The position numbers and the translations under genes are program-made. From positions 1 through 24,955 of the forward strand of contig DBGEOK010000010.1 of the NCBI GenBank assembly GCA_048370855.1: 24,955 bases of DNA, given 5' to 3'. This document shows, in pieces, positions 14,232-22,389 of the stretch. This DNA comes from Limiplasma sp048370855 (lineage in GTDB: Bacteria; Bacillota; Clostridia; Christensenellales; Aristaeellaceae). The notes beneath the pieces were generated by a model, which saw nothing but the letters and a program-made list of their open reading frames with translations, was not told the DNA's origin and ran no database searches. The first letter of the stretch is position 1. Each line of letters begins with the position of its first letter.

Positions 14232-16067
14232 ATGTGCGGAATTGTGGGATATATTGGGCACAAGCAGGCATCCCCGATCCTGATGGAGGGTCTGGCGAGG
14301 CTATCCTACCGGGGTTATGACAGCGCGGGCGTTGCCATCGTGGACGAACAGGGGAGGATCAACGTTCAAAAAGCGAAGGGCAGGCTGGAAAACCTGGAGG
14401 CTCTGCTGAAGCGGGAGCCGCTGTCCGGCTGCATGGGAATCGGCCATACGCGCTGGGCGACGCACGGCGAGCCAAGCGATTTAAACGCCCATCCCCATAC
14501 GGACGTCAAGGGCGGCATCGCCGTCGTTCATAACGGCATCATTGAAAACCATGAGGCGCTGCGCCGCTATTTGGAAAGCCTTGGCGCGCGCTTTGTCAGC
14601 CAGACCGATACGGAGGTCGTGGCGCACCTGCTCCATTCCCTGTACGACGGCGACATGAAGCGCGCGATGATCCGCGCCATGGGCATGCTGGAGGGCAGCT
14701 ACGCCCTGGGCGTGATCTGCGACCAGGAGCCGGGCGTGCTGTACTGCGCGCGCAACGACAGCCCGCTCGTCATCGGCGCGAAGGATGGGGAGGGGTTCAT
14801 CGCCTCGGATATCCCCGCGCTGCTGGGGCATACGCGCGACGTCATCTTTTTGCAGGATAAGGAGATCGGGGTGCTCGACGGGCGGGGCGTCAGCGTTTTC
14901 GACGCCTATGGAAAAACCCGCGAGCATGCCGTGTTTCATGTGGATTGGGACCTGTCCAGCGCGGAAAAGGGCGGCTACGCGCACTATATGCTCAAGGAAA
15001 TTCACGAGCAGCCCGCCGCGCTGCAAAATACGTTTACGCCCCGCTTTTCGGGCGTCGCGGGAGATTACGGCTGGCTGCCAATATCCAAGGCGGAGGCGCA
15101 AAGCCTGCGGAAAATCAGCATTGTGGCCTGCGGCACGGCCTACCACGCGGGCGTGCTTGGAAAGTACGCGATTGAAAAGCTGGCGCGCCTGCCTGTGGAA
15201 GCGGAAATCGCCAGCGAATACCGCTACCGCGACCCGATTATCGGTGAAAACGAGCTGTTGATCGCGGTGTCGCAAAGCGGCGAAACCGCCGATACCCTGG
15301 CCGCGCTGCGGGAGGCCAGGCGCCGGGGCGCGCGCGTCCTCGCCATATGCAACGTGGTGGGTTCCACCATCACGCGCGAGGCGGGGGAGGAAAACACGCT
15401 GTACACCTATGCCGGCCCTGAGATTGCCGTGGCGAGCACCAAGGCTTATATAACGCAGGCCGAGGTCCTGCTCCTGCTGGCGATCGCCCTGGGGGATATG
15501 CGCGGCGCGCTGCCGCCGCAGCGGGCGCGGGCGCTTATCGAGGAGCTGGGCCGGCTGCCCGCGAAGGCGGAGGCGGCGTTGCAAACCGAGCCGTTTTTGC
15601 AATGGTTTTCCAGCACGGCCAGCCAGAAAAAGCATGTGTTTTTTGTAGGGCGCGGGCTGGATTACGCGCTTTCCATGGAGGCCGCGCTGAAGCTCAAGGA
15701 GGTCAGCTATATCTTCAGCGAGGCGTATGCCGCCGGCGAGCTGAAGCACGGCCCCATCGCGCTGCTTCAGGAAGGGCGGCTGGTGGTTGCGACCATCACC
15801 CAGCCCGCCCTGCTGGATAAGACCATGAGCAACCTGCGCGAGGTGGCGGCGCGCGGCGCGCGCGTGCTGGCCATATGCCGGGAAAGCCTTCGCGCCAAGG
15901 TGGAGGGGCAGGTTGACGAGGTCGTCGCCATCCCCGACGCGGACGATCTGCTGGCGCCCCTGCTGGCGGTGATCCCGCTTCAGCTTTTTGCCTACTGCAT
16001 GGCGGTGGCGCGCGGCTGCGATGTGGATAAGCCGCGCAACCTGGCCAAAAGCGTGACCGTGGAATGA
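14232..16067 (+). CDS. glmS: Glutamine--fructose-6-phosphate aminotransferase
   Basis: A 611-residue enzyme, full family length. The N-terminal class II glutamine amidotransferase begins MCGIVGYIG with catalytic Cys2 after removal of Met. Conserved RGYDSAG, HTRWATHG and NDSPL are present. Two SIS domains (about 290-420 and 460-600) bind the sugar phosphate, with CGTAYHAG, SQSGETADT, STKAY, ELKHGPIAL and the closing DKPRNLAKSVTVE. It makes glucosamine-6-phosphate from fructose-6-phosphate and glutamine, the first step to UDP-GlcNAc for peptidoglycan. GGAGG lies 7 bases before the ATG. The leader is far too short for a glmS ribozyme. It is transcribed from its own promoter and converges on the hybrid kinase. 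Confidence 0.97.
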   Translation: MCGIVGYIGHKQASPILMEGLARLSYRGYDSAGVAIVDEQGRINVQKAKGRLENLEALLKREPLSGCMGIGHTRWATHGEPSDLNAHPHTDVKGGIAVVHNGIIENHEALRRYLESLGARFVSQTDTEVVAHLLHSLYDGDMKRAMIRAMGMLEGSYALGVICDQEPGVLYCARNDSPLVIGAKDGEGFIASDIPALLGHTRDVIFLQDKEIGVLDGRGVSVFDAYGKTREHAVFHVDWDLSSAEKGGYAHYMLKEIHEQPAALQNTFTPRFSGVAGDYGWLPISKAEAQSLRKISIVACGTAYHAGVLGKYAIEKLARLPVEAEIASEYRYRDPIIGENELLIAVSQSGETADTLAALREARRRGARVLAICNVVGSTITREAGEENTLYTYAGPEIAVASTKAYITQAEVLLLLAIALGDMRGALPPQRARALIEELGRLPAKAEAALQTEPFLQWFSSTASQKKHVFFVGRGLDYALSMEAALKLKEVSYIFSEAYAAGELKHGPIALLQEGRLVVATITQPALLDKTMSNLREVAARGARVLAICRESLRAKVEGQVDEVVAIPDADDLLAPLLAVIPLQLFAYCMAVARGCDVDKPRNLAKSVTVE

Positions 16068-16128
16068 CGCCCTGAGCGTGCGGACGGGAGGACGGGGAGG
16101 CGCGCCCGCCCGGGCAAAGAATAGGCTC

Positions 16129-16161
16129 AAAAAAGGCGGCGGCCCGCCGCTTGGCCGCCGC
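16129..16161 (-). terminator. Rho-independent terminator of the hybrid kinase gene
   Basis: Read on the minus strand: GC-only stem (GCGGCGGCC / GGCCGCCGC type arms) followed by six T residues (plus-strand A run 16129-16134). It lies about 145 bases past the hybrid kinase stop. The rest of 16068-16305 holds further GC-rich stems but no gene. Confidence 0.7.
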
Positions 16162-16305
16162 TACAGCGTGAAGCTCGCCCAAAGGCGGGCTTCGCCCCGG
16201 CTCTTGCCCCATGCCTTGCGGGCGGGAGCCTCCCAGCGTCCCTTGTCGCCGCGGCCTAATAGACGGCCTGAGCGCGCGGGGGCGGGAAGGCCCGACAAGC
16301 CGGGG

Positions 16306-18726
16306 CTAGCGCGGCTCGTTCAGCTTTTCCGCCAGCACCTGATAGAGCAAAGACGGGTCGATCGGCTTTGCCAGATGGCCGTCCATGCCAGCCTCGGAGG
16401 CTTTGACGACATCCTCGTGAAACGCGTCGGCGGTCATGGCAATGATGGGGATGGACCGCGCCCTCGGGTGGCCGGAACGCCGGATCGCCCTTGTGGCCTG
16501 ATGGCCGTCCATCACCGGCATTTGGACGTCCATCAGGATGGCGTCGTACTCGTCCGCCGAGGATAAAAAGCGTTCCACCGCCTCTTTCCCATCCCTTGCG
16601 CAGTCCGTGGCAACGCCGGCCATTTGCAGAAGCTCCACCGCGATTTCCCGGTTCAGGTCGTTATCCTCCGCCAGCAGGACACGCCGCCCCGACAGCTTGC
16701 GGAGGTTCGCGCCCGCGTCCGTGGCGGCGGCCGGCGTTTCGGCCCCGGTGACCGAAAGCAGCGCGTTATACAGCGTGGAAGCGAAGATGGGCTTGGTGAG
16801 GAAGGTGTTCGCCCCCGCCGTGCGGGCGCTGGCCTCGATGGCGCTGACATCGTAGGCCGTCATGAGGATGACCGTCGTATCCGGCCCCACCAGCTCCCGG
16901 ATGCGCCGGGTCAGCTCGATGCCGTCCATATCCGGCATTTTCCAGTCCACCAGGCAGACGGCGTAGGACTCTCCCCGTCGCTTGGCGTCCCGCACCTTTT
17001 TGAGGCACGCCTCTCCGCTTTGCACCCAATCGGACTGAACGCCGAGGTTTTTCAGCACCAAAGAGGCGTGCATGCAGCTATCCGCGTCGTCGTCGGTAAT
17101 CAGCACCTTCAGGGATTGCAGCGTGCTCCATTTGCAGGGCCGTATCCGCTTTTCCTCCGGCGGCAGGTCAAAGTCCAGCTCGACGGAAAAGGCGCTCCCC
17201 TTCCCGGCCTCGCTCTTGACCGATATGGTTCCGCCCATCAGCGTCACCAGGTTTTTGGCGATGGACATGCCCAGGCCGGTTCCGCCAAACTGGCGGCCGA
17301 TGGATACGCTCTCCTGCTCAAAGGGCGTGAACAGGCGGTCCATAAAATCCGCCTGCATGCCGATGCCGGTGTCGCTCACGGTAAAACGCAGCCTGACCCG
17401 GTCGTCGCCGCGCGTAAGCTCGCGGATTTCCATGCGGATGGCGCCGCCCTCCGCCGTAAATTTCAGCGCGTTGGACAGAAGGTTGAGCAGCACCTGGTTC
17501 AGCCGCAGCGAATCCCCGACCAGAACCGTATCGATCAGGTCCACCAGCGGCACGGAGAACGTCAGCCCCTTGGCGGCGGCCTGCGGATAGATGATGGAGG
17601 TGATCGACTCCGTCACCGTAACCAAATCGAACGGCTCATGAGCGATGGACATCTTGCCGCCTTCGATTTTGGACATGTCCAGCACATCGTTAATCAGGGT
17701 CATGAGGTGCTTGGAGGAAAAGTCGATCTTATGCAGGCAGTCGGCCACGCGCTCCCGGTTGTCGAGGTTGGCGGCCGCGATGGCGCTCATCCCGATGATC
17801 GCGTTCATGGGCGTGCGGATTTCATGGCTCATCCGGGACAGGAAGTTGGATTTCGCCTGGTTGGCATGCTCCGCCACGGAGAGTGCGTCCTTCAGCGCGG
17901 CCGCCTGCTCCGTTAGCTTTTTTTGCATCTGCCTGAGCTCGGTCACGTCGGTGATGTCGATCAAAATAGCCAGGTAAACCGGGAGCCCGTCCTGCCAATC
18001 CAGGCAGGTGGCGTTGACCTGAAGCCAAAGGCTCTGGTCAAGCCGGTTTTTGACATGCATAACAAAATGAAGCGATTCCCCGGCCCATATTTTGTCTTGT
18101 TGGCCGTAGAGCGCTTCCATGTTGCTTTGGATGTTTTGCCGGTGCAAAGGGCTTTCGTCGCCGCCGTCCCGGTAATACTCCATAAAGCGGGCGTTGCCGT
18201 CCAGCACGGTTATGCGCAAATCGCGGCCGACGCGAACCTTTGCCACAAAGCCGGGCAGGCTTTCATACGTGATGGACTGCTCCCGCTGGATGCGCACCAG
18301 GTCGTCAATGTTGGTGATGACCGTATAGGCGACTTGATAGCCGTTCACATATTCCTGCGCAAATTGGGTGGAAAACTGCACCCACACGTACCCGCCGTCT
18401 TTCCGGCGCATCCGCGAAAGCAGTTGATAGCCGCTTTGGCGGTTGCTCACGGCCTTGACCACCGTTTCGGTCAGGCGGTTCCATTCCTCCGGGTCGCCTT
18501 GGTAATAAAGATCCGGCCGGTTGTGGAACGCCGCCTCGTACTCGTCCTTCGGCCAGCCGATGAGCTGATAATAAAACTCGTTGGCCCAGACCAACGTAAA
18601 ATGCTCGTCCAGCAAATGCTTGGAAACGCTGACGCCCAGCAGCCGCATCAGCGTTTGGTATTCATATTCGGCCGGCGCGGCCATAAGCCCGTCGCAGGGC
18701 ACGGCATCCTTTTCCGGTTCAGTCAT
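16306..18726 (-). CDS. Soluble PAS hybrid histidine kinase with two receiver domains
   Basis: An 806-residue protein with no membrane segment. Two PAS-like sensor regions (about 25-145 and 160-265) and a short coiled coil (265-290) lead to HisKA (SHEIRTP, H301) and HATPase_c (N419, SDTGIGM, GGTGLG). Receiver 1 (about 538-660, D594 in LVDWKMPD) and receiver 2 (about 680-803, D733 in LMDVQMPV) follow. No HPt domain or DNA-binding output is present, so phosphate must pass to separate proteins. AGGGAG lies about 8 bases before the ATG at 18726. A longer in-frame ATG at 18819 overlaps the -10 box and cannot be used with this promoter. It is divergent from the double-GntR regulator at 19032. The signal is unknown. 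Confidence 0.93.
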   Translation of the reverse strand: MTEPEKDAVPCDGLMAAPAEYEYQTLMRLLGVSVSKHLLDEHFTLVWANEFYYQLIGWPKDEYEAAFHNRPDLYYQGDPEEWNRLTETVVKAVSNRQSGYQLLSRMRRKDGGYVWVQFSTQFAQEYVNGYQVAYTVITNIDDLVRIQREQSITYESLPGFVAKVRVGRDLRITVLDGNARFMEYYRDGGDESPLHRQNIQSNMEALYGQQDKIWAGESLHFVMHVKNRLDQSLWLQVNATCLDWQDGLPVYLAILIDITDVTELRQMQKKLTEQAAALKDALSVAEHANQAKSNFLSRMSHEIRTPMNAIIGMSAIAAANLDNRERVADCLHKIDFSSKHLMTLINDVLDMSKIEGGKMSIAHEPFDLVTVTESITSIIYPQAAAKGLTFSVPLVDLIDTVLVGDSLRLNQVLLNLLSNALKFTAEGGAIRMEIRELTRGDDRVRLRFTVSDTGIGMQADFMDRLFTPFEQESVSIGRQFGGTGLGMSIAKNLVTLMGGTISVKSEAGKGSAFSVELDFDLPPEEKRIRPCKWSTLQSLKVLITDDDADSCMHASLVLKNLGVQSDWVQSGEACLKKVRDAKRRGESYAVCLVDWKMPDMDGIELTRRIRELVGPDTTVILMTAYDVSAIEASARTAGANTFLTKPIFASTLYNALLSVTGAETPAAATDAGANLRKLSGRRVLLAEDNDLNREIAVELLQMAGVATDCARDGKEAVERFLSSADEYDAILMDVQMPVMDGHQATRAIRRSGHPRARSIPIIAMTADAFHEDVVKASEAGMDGHLAKPIDPSLLYQVLAEKLNEPR

Positions 18727-18807
18727 TGTTGCGCTCCCTTCCGGCAACCCATGCGCTGGCGGGCGTGCCCGGCTTTTCCGAGCCTTGTTCACCATTGCCT
18801 GTTTTCC

Positions 18808-18836
18808 ATTATAATTCAAAGATTGATAAAATACAA
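18808..18836 (-). promoter_or_regulatory. Promoter of the hybrid kinase gene
   Basis: On the minus strand: -35 TTGTAT, 17-base spacer, perfect -10 TATAAT. Start of transcription is near 18801, giving a leader of about 75 bases. Confidence 0.75.
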
Positions 18837-18850
18837 TACTTCTGGCGCTC

Positions 18851-18873
18851 GCGGCTTGGCGATGGTAAAATAA
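18851..18873 (+). promoter_or_regulatory. Extended -10 promoter for the double-GntR gene
   Basis: CTTGGCGATGGTAAAATAA at 18855-18873 contains TG-G-TAAAAT (-10 at 18866-18871). Nearly the same string stands at 23228-23245 before gene C. No good -35. Expected leader about 155 bases. Confidence 0.45.
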
Positions 18874-19031
18874 GAAGGCGAAAGGCTTTGGCGGCGAAGC
18901 GAACGGCGGGGTTCTTCCATGATTTTATGAGGCGACGTTCACGCCCATAACCCCGGCGCGTCAACGGGGGGGAGGGCGCCGGGCGCGCCGCGCCATGGCC
19001 CGCCTACGGATGCTTTGGAGGCGAGGAAAGC

Positions 19032-20534
19032 GTGCGAACCGAAGAAAAATTTTCAAGCCTGATCTACGAATATTTTTTGAAACGGTTTCAGTTTCAGCAC
19101 GATCGGTATGGCGACCTCCTGCCGCCGATAGACGCGCTGAGCCGGGAGTTTTGCGTGGCGGAGCACACGGTCAAGTCCGCGCTGAAGCGCCTACAGGCGG
19201 AGGGGTATATTTCCATGCGCAACGGCAGGAGCACGCGGGTTGTTTTCCGGCAGCCCCCGGAGGAGGCCCGGCGGCAGGCGCGCCGTTTTTTATCGGAGCG
19301 ATGGGAGGAGCTTCCCGACCTGGTACGTTCCATCGAAATGACGCTGACGCCGCTGCTGGCCGAGGGCTTCCGCCGCATGAGCGGGGAGGAGCTTTCAGCC
19401 CTGCTTCGCTTTTCGCGGGGAGCGAGTATGGACGACCTGCTGTATGTTTCCTGCTATGCTATGCGGAAGCTGGAAAACCAACTGGCGATGAACCTGTTTT
19501 GGGAGGTCGCCTTTTACACGGGCCTGCCGCTTTTGATGGAGGAAAGCGGAAAGGAGGCTTGCCAAAAGCAGCTTCTCCGGGCGTTTCTCAACCGCGCCGC
19601 CGCCTGCCGGAGGGAAGGGAACGCGGACGGCCTGGACGGCGCGCTTCGGGAGTATTATCAGGAGTCCACCCGCCAGGCGTTTGACTGGATAAAGAGGCTT
19701 GTGCAGCCGACGGCGGAGGCGGAGCGGGTTTCGTTTACCTGGAGGATTTACCGCGAGCAGCCCCAGGTCTGTTACAGCCTGGCGCTTCTGCTGCTGCACG
19801 ACATGAACCTGGGCGCTTATCAGGAGGCCGCGTTCCTGCCCTCCTACGAAAAAATGGCGCTTCGCTACGGCGCGTCCGTCAGCACCGTGCGGCGGGCGGT
19901 GAGCCTTTTAAACAGCCTGGGAGCGGCGCGCCCTGAAAACGGCAGGGGGACGCGGATCATCAGGACGAAGGAGGAGGCCGCGCACCCGGACCTCGCATGC
20001 CCGGCGGTGCGCAGAAACCTGGCTTTTTATTATCAGGCCTTTGATATGATGCTCTATTCCTGCGAGGAGGTCTTTCGGGCCGCCTTGGACGCGCTGACCC
20101 CGGAAGAAACGGCGGGCCTGACGGAGCGCCTGGAGGCGTACCGGCGCGCGGGGCGCTGCGAGCTGACGCTGTGCCGCCTGTTGCTCTTTGCCGCCCGGCA
20201 CAGCCCGCTTCGCGGGGTGCGGAGGATTTATGAAAGGATTTACGGGCTGTTCCTGCTGGGGTATCCGCTGAAGCTGTCCCAGGCCGACACGTCCGACCTG
20301 GACAGGGAGGAGGAGCGGCTGACGGAATCCATGCTCGAGGCGCTGAGGGCAGGCGACACGGCGCGGGGCGCGGCGGTGATCCTGCGGTTTTTGCGCAGGG
20401 AGTTTCCCAAAGCGGAACGGTTTCTCCTGAACCATGGCATCAAGCCGGAGGAGCTGCGAATCAACCGTTCCATCCGGCTGTTGATATCGGAGCTCATGCA
20501 CGGGCGGAAGGAAAAGGAGGGAAATGGGGAATAG
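19032..20534 (+). CDS. Tandem GntR-type regulator with two winged-helix domains
   Basis: A 500-residue protein. The first GntR-like winged helix (about 8-72) has YGDLLPPIDALSREFCVAEH, TVKSALKRLQAEGYI and a basic wing. The second (about 249-310) has AAFLPSYEKMALRYGASVST, VRRAVSLLNSLG and GRGTRII. Each is followed by a long helical region (80-245 and 325-490) without recognised ligand motifs. The chain therefore looks like an internal duplication of a GntR unit. Ordinary GntR proteins have one such domain and dimerise, so this one could bind two half-sites as a monomer. The start is GTG at 19032 after GGAGGCGAGG. It is divergent from the hybrid kinase, which may be under its control or share its signal. 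Targets are unknown. Confidence 0.8.
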   Translation: MRTEEKFSSLIYEYFLKRFQFQHDRYGDLLPPIDALSREFCVAEHTVKSALKRLQAEGYISMRNGRSTRVVFRQPPEEARRQARRFLSERWEELPDLVRSIEMTLTPLLAEGFRRMSGEELSALLRFSRGASMDDLLYVSCYAMRKLENQLAMNLFWEVAFYTGLPLLMEESGKEACQKQLLRAFLNRAAACRREGNADGLDGALREYYQESTRQAFDWIKRLVQPTAEAERVSFTWRIYREQPQVCYSLALLLLHDMNLGAYQEAAFLPSYEKMALRYGASVSTVRRAVSLLNSLGAARPENGRGTRIIRTKEEAAHPDLACPAVRRNLAFYYQAFDMMLYSCEEVFRAALDALTPEETAGLTERLEAYRRAGRCELTLCRLLLFAARHSPLRGVRRIYERIYGLFLLGYPLKLSQADTSDLDREEERLTESMLEALRAGDTARGAAVILRFLRREFPKAERFLLNHGIKPEELRINRSIRLLISELMHGRKEKEGNGE

Positions 20535-20581
20535 CGGGGAGGGGACGTCGAGAGGCTCCGCGTCCCAAGGCCGCCGGAAGC

Positions 20582-20798
20582 GTTTGCGGCAAAGCCGCAA
20601 ACTCAGGCCGTCGAAAAAGCCCGCCTTTCGGCGCGCTTTTCCGCCGGGGACTGTCGGAAGTGTTTGCGGCAAAGCCGCAAACTCCCCGCCCGCCTGGCAA
20701 AGCCAGGCGATACGATTTCATTGGGAGGGGCTGTCGCCCCTCCCAACCGCCCCAAAATAGGTTTGTCGTCAATCTGCGTTTGCGGCACAGCCGCAAAC
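20582..20798. repeat. Composite hairpin repeat, unit 1
   Basis: Three copies of hairpin GTTTGCGGC-AMA-GCCGCAAAC (20582-20602, 20662-20682, 20778-20798). The first is followed by the conserved box TCAGGCCGTCGAAAAAGCCC. A further perfect hairpin CGCCTGGC-AAA-GCCAGGCG (20691-20709) precedes ATACGATTTC, then the TTGGGAGGGGC-TGTC hairpin and CCCCAAAA. The same order of elements with other stem sequences is found at 22923-23191. Confidence 0.75.
20701..20776. repeat. 49-bp direct repeat, copy A
   Basis: A 49-base stretch (20720-20768) is identical to 20879-20927, and similarity extends to about 76 bases (20701-20776). It starts with a perfect 11-bp stem TTGGGAGGGGC / GCCCCTCCCAA with loop TGTC and ends AAAATAGGTTTGTCG. 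Copies lie 159 bp apart in the same direction. Confidence 0.9.
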
Positions 20799-20859
20799 TT
20801 CCCGTCCGCCTGGGTGCTGCGCACATCAAAAGCACCGGATCAATGGCCGACCGCGGGTC

Positions 20860-20935
20860 AGCCAGGCGAACCGATTATATTGGGAGGGGCTGTCGCCCCT
20901 CCCAACCGCCCCAAAATAGGTTTGTCGACAATTTG
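20860..20935. repeat. 49-bp direct repeat, copy B
   Basis: The second copy of the element at 20701-20776. The core 20879-20927 is identical, and the AGCCAGGCGA flank stands at the same 19-base offset. It is followed at once by the palindrome and T run at 20936-20957. Confidence 0.9.
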
Positions 20936-20957
20936 AGCCTTGCGCGCAAGGCTTTTT
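20936..20957 (+). terminator. Rho-independent terminator, plus strand
   Basis: An 18-bp perfect palindrome AGCCTTGCGCGCAAGGCT runs into five T residues. It would stop transcription from the double-GntR gene, 400 bases upstream, before the surface-protein genes. Confidence 0.6.
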
Positions 20958-21182
20958 CACGGTTTTTTCCCCGTGCCTCCGGCGCGGCTGGGGGAAGCCG
21001 TTGCGGCGGTACTATATTCCATACTGCGAGGCTTTTTGGCGGCTCGCGCCGCAAGCCCCGCGCCGACGCCGCCTTTGAAAGGGGGGAGGCGGATGCGCCG
21101 GACGGACGGCGAGAAATGGGAATCATTTCTATTTAAGGGCAAAACGTTACATGAATGTACGAAAAATCACAACAAAATGTAA

Positions 21183-21211
21183 TTGCATTATAATGGGGAG
21201 GGGTGTATAAT
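21183..21211 (+). promoter_or_regulatory. Promoter of gene A of the surface-protein locus
   Basis: -35 TTGCAT, 17-base spacer, perfect -10 TATAAT (21206-21211). A second TATAAT at 21189-21194 lies in the spacer without a -35. Just upstream, CGTTACAT-GA-ATGTACG (21145-21161) is an imperfect dyad that could be an operator. The implied start near 21218 lies only about 6 bases before the chosen ATG. Confidence 0.65.
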
Positions 21212-21223
21212 ATTCCCCGGGTG

Positions 21224-22303
21224 ATGAATTTGAGGGTACGAAGCCTGACAGCGGGCATTTTGGCGGGTTTGGCTTTCATGACGGGCCCTTCGGCGCTGGC
21301 CTTGCCGGTGGATGAGCCGATAGTGTATCCGGAGCTGGCGATGGAGGAAGACCTGCTGCCGGCGGTTACGTCCACGCCCCAGCCCACGGAGGCGGCGTCC
21401 GAACGGCAGGCTGCCGCGCCGCTGGAGATGGATGAAAACGCCATTGGCCAGGATGAGGCGGCCAAGGACCCGGAGGCCGCCACGCGCGTGATGAAGCCGC
21501 AGATCGGCGGCCTGAGCGGGCAAAACAGCATGACCATCTCCACCGTTTCCAACATCCGCTTTGAAACGCCCTATTCAGAAGGCGTGGTGGATTTTACCAA
21601 CCCGGAGGGAAGCACGGTCAACGTACAGTATCTGTTGACGATGTCGGTGGCGGACATCCTCCGCCAGACCGGACGCACCGGTTACACGGAGGAGGAATAC
21701 GCGGCGCTTTCCCGGCGCGAGGGCTTTTCGCCGGAGAGCGAGCGGGTGGTCGTTGGGCAGACGAAGGGGATTCCGCCCGGCAAGCGCGTGCATACGATTA
21801 CGCTGGGGGCGCTGCCGGATGGCTCGGCCCTGGGGCGCGGCGTCTATCCCGCGACGGTCGTGATGGCGGCGTTTGACCCCCAAACCAACCAACGGGCCAT
21901 GGTGGGGGCCGAGGCGTCCGTCACTGTGGAAATCGCGGGCGACGAGCTGGCCCTCGCCTTCACGGGCGGAAAGGCGGAGCTGAGGGTATTTACCCCGGCG
22001 GACGAATCGGCGGCGGTGCGGTATACGCTCATCATAACCCAAAAAGAGTTGCTTGACAAAACCGGCGGCTACGGCGCGCCGGGGGACTACCAGGAGGACG
22101 CCTGGGTAACGCTGGTAGACGCCGGCATTGCCCAGCCCGGGGAATTTTTGGAGACGGAGCTGACTTTGGGGCCCCTGCCGGACGGCTCCAGCCTGCCCAA
22201 GGGCGAGTACACCGCCTGGCTGGCGCGGGCCGGGCAGGACGCGGACGGCGCTTGGACGGTCCGCGGCGCGGACACGAAGGTGCTGCTGACGGTGGGCGAC
22301 TGA
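21224..22303 (+). CDS. Secreted two-module protein of unknown family (gene A)
   Basis: A 359-residue protein with a signal peptide (1-27, ending SALALP), then a Pro/Glu/Ala-rich linker (28-100) and two related modules (about 105-237 and 240-357). Matching points are YLLTMSVADILRQTGRTGYT against YTLIITQKELLDKTGGYGAP, and LPDGSALGRGVYPATVV against LPDGSSLPKGEYTAWLA. Module 1 also has NPEG and IPPGK. The modules look all-beta, and a shorter relative lies in gene D. No catalytic motif is seen. The ATG at 21224 gives a proper signal peptide but lacks a ribosome site at normal distance; GGGGAGGGG is about 20 bases off, and the message may be nearly leaderless. First gene of the 21.2-25 kb exported-protein cluster; probably structural or an assembly partner. 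Confidence 0.75.
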   Translation: MNLRVRSLTAGILAGLAFMTGPSALALPVDEPIVYPELAMEEDLLPAVTSTPQPTEAASERQAAAPLEMDENAIGQDEAAKDPEAATRVMKPQIGGLSGQNSMTISTVSNIRFETPYSEGVVDFTNPEGSTVNVQYLLTMSVADILRQTGRTGYTEEEYAALSRREGFSPESERVVVGQTKGIPPGKRVHTITLGALPDGSALGRGVYPATVVMAAFDPQTNQRAMVGAEASVTVEIAGDELALAFTGGKAELRVFTPADESAAVRYTLIITQKELLDKTGGYGAPGDYQEDAWVTLVDAGIAQPGEFLETELTLGPLPDGSSLPKGEYTAWLARAGQDADGAWTVRGADTKVLLTVGD

Positions 22304-22337
22304 AAACGATGCAATTCCCCCTGTGGGATTGGCATAG

Positions 22338-22353
22338 CCACAGCATGCTGTGG
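22338..22353. repeat. Perfect 16-bp palindrome between genes A and B
   Basis: CCACAGCATGCTGTGG is fully self-complementary and lies midway in the 86-base gap. As RNA it would form a hairpin just upstream of the gene B ribosome site; as DNA it could be an operator. No promoter is evident. Confidence 0.6.
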
Positions 22354-22389
22354 ACTGAAAATAACAGGGAACAGAAAGGGATGCTCAAC

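Larger units (their letters stand above)
20535..21180. other. Gene-free stretch rich in hairpin repeats
   Basis: No convincing gene. Open frames on both strands are made of repeated peptide fragments produced by the DNA repeats. The left part (20582-20935) holds three GTTTGCGGC hairpins and two identical 49-bp units. A terminator-like palindrome sits at 20936. The right part (20958-21180) is GC-rich and then turns A/T-rich before the promoter of gene A. A 29-codon frame at 21092-21181 follows a GGGGGGAGG run but overlaps the upstream A/T region and shows no family traits. Confidence 0.6.

Noticed and set aside
14481..16130. Long minus-strand open frame of 549 codons
   Set aside because: It is antisense to glmS; residue content (Arg, His, Gln-rich) is that of a reversed GC-rich gene.
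18727..18819. Upstream ATG at 18819 as hybrid kinase start
   Set aside because: It lies within the -10 region of the promoter; the ATG at 18726 has an AGGGAG site.
20582..20935. CRISPR array
   Set aside because: Only two to three repeats with irregular spacing, strong internal hairpins and no spacer-like regular units or cas genes.
20660..21136. Open frames of 90-158 codons in the repeat-rich gap
   Set aside because: They repeat the same peptide pieces because they run through the DNA repeats; there are no ribosome sites.
21092..21181. 29-codon ORF after GGGGGGAGG
   Set aside because: The spacing is very short, the product shows no family trait, and the region overlaps promoter-like A/T DNA of gene A.
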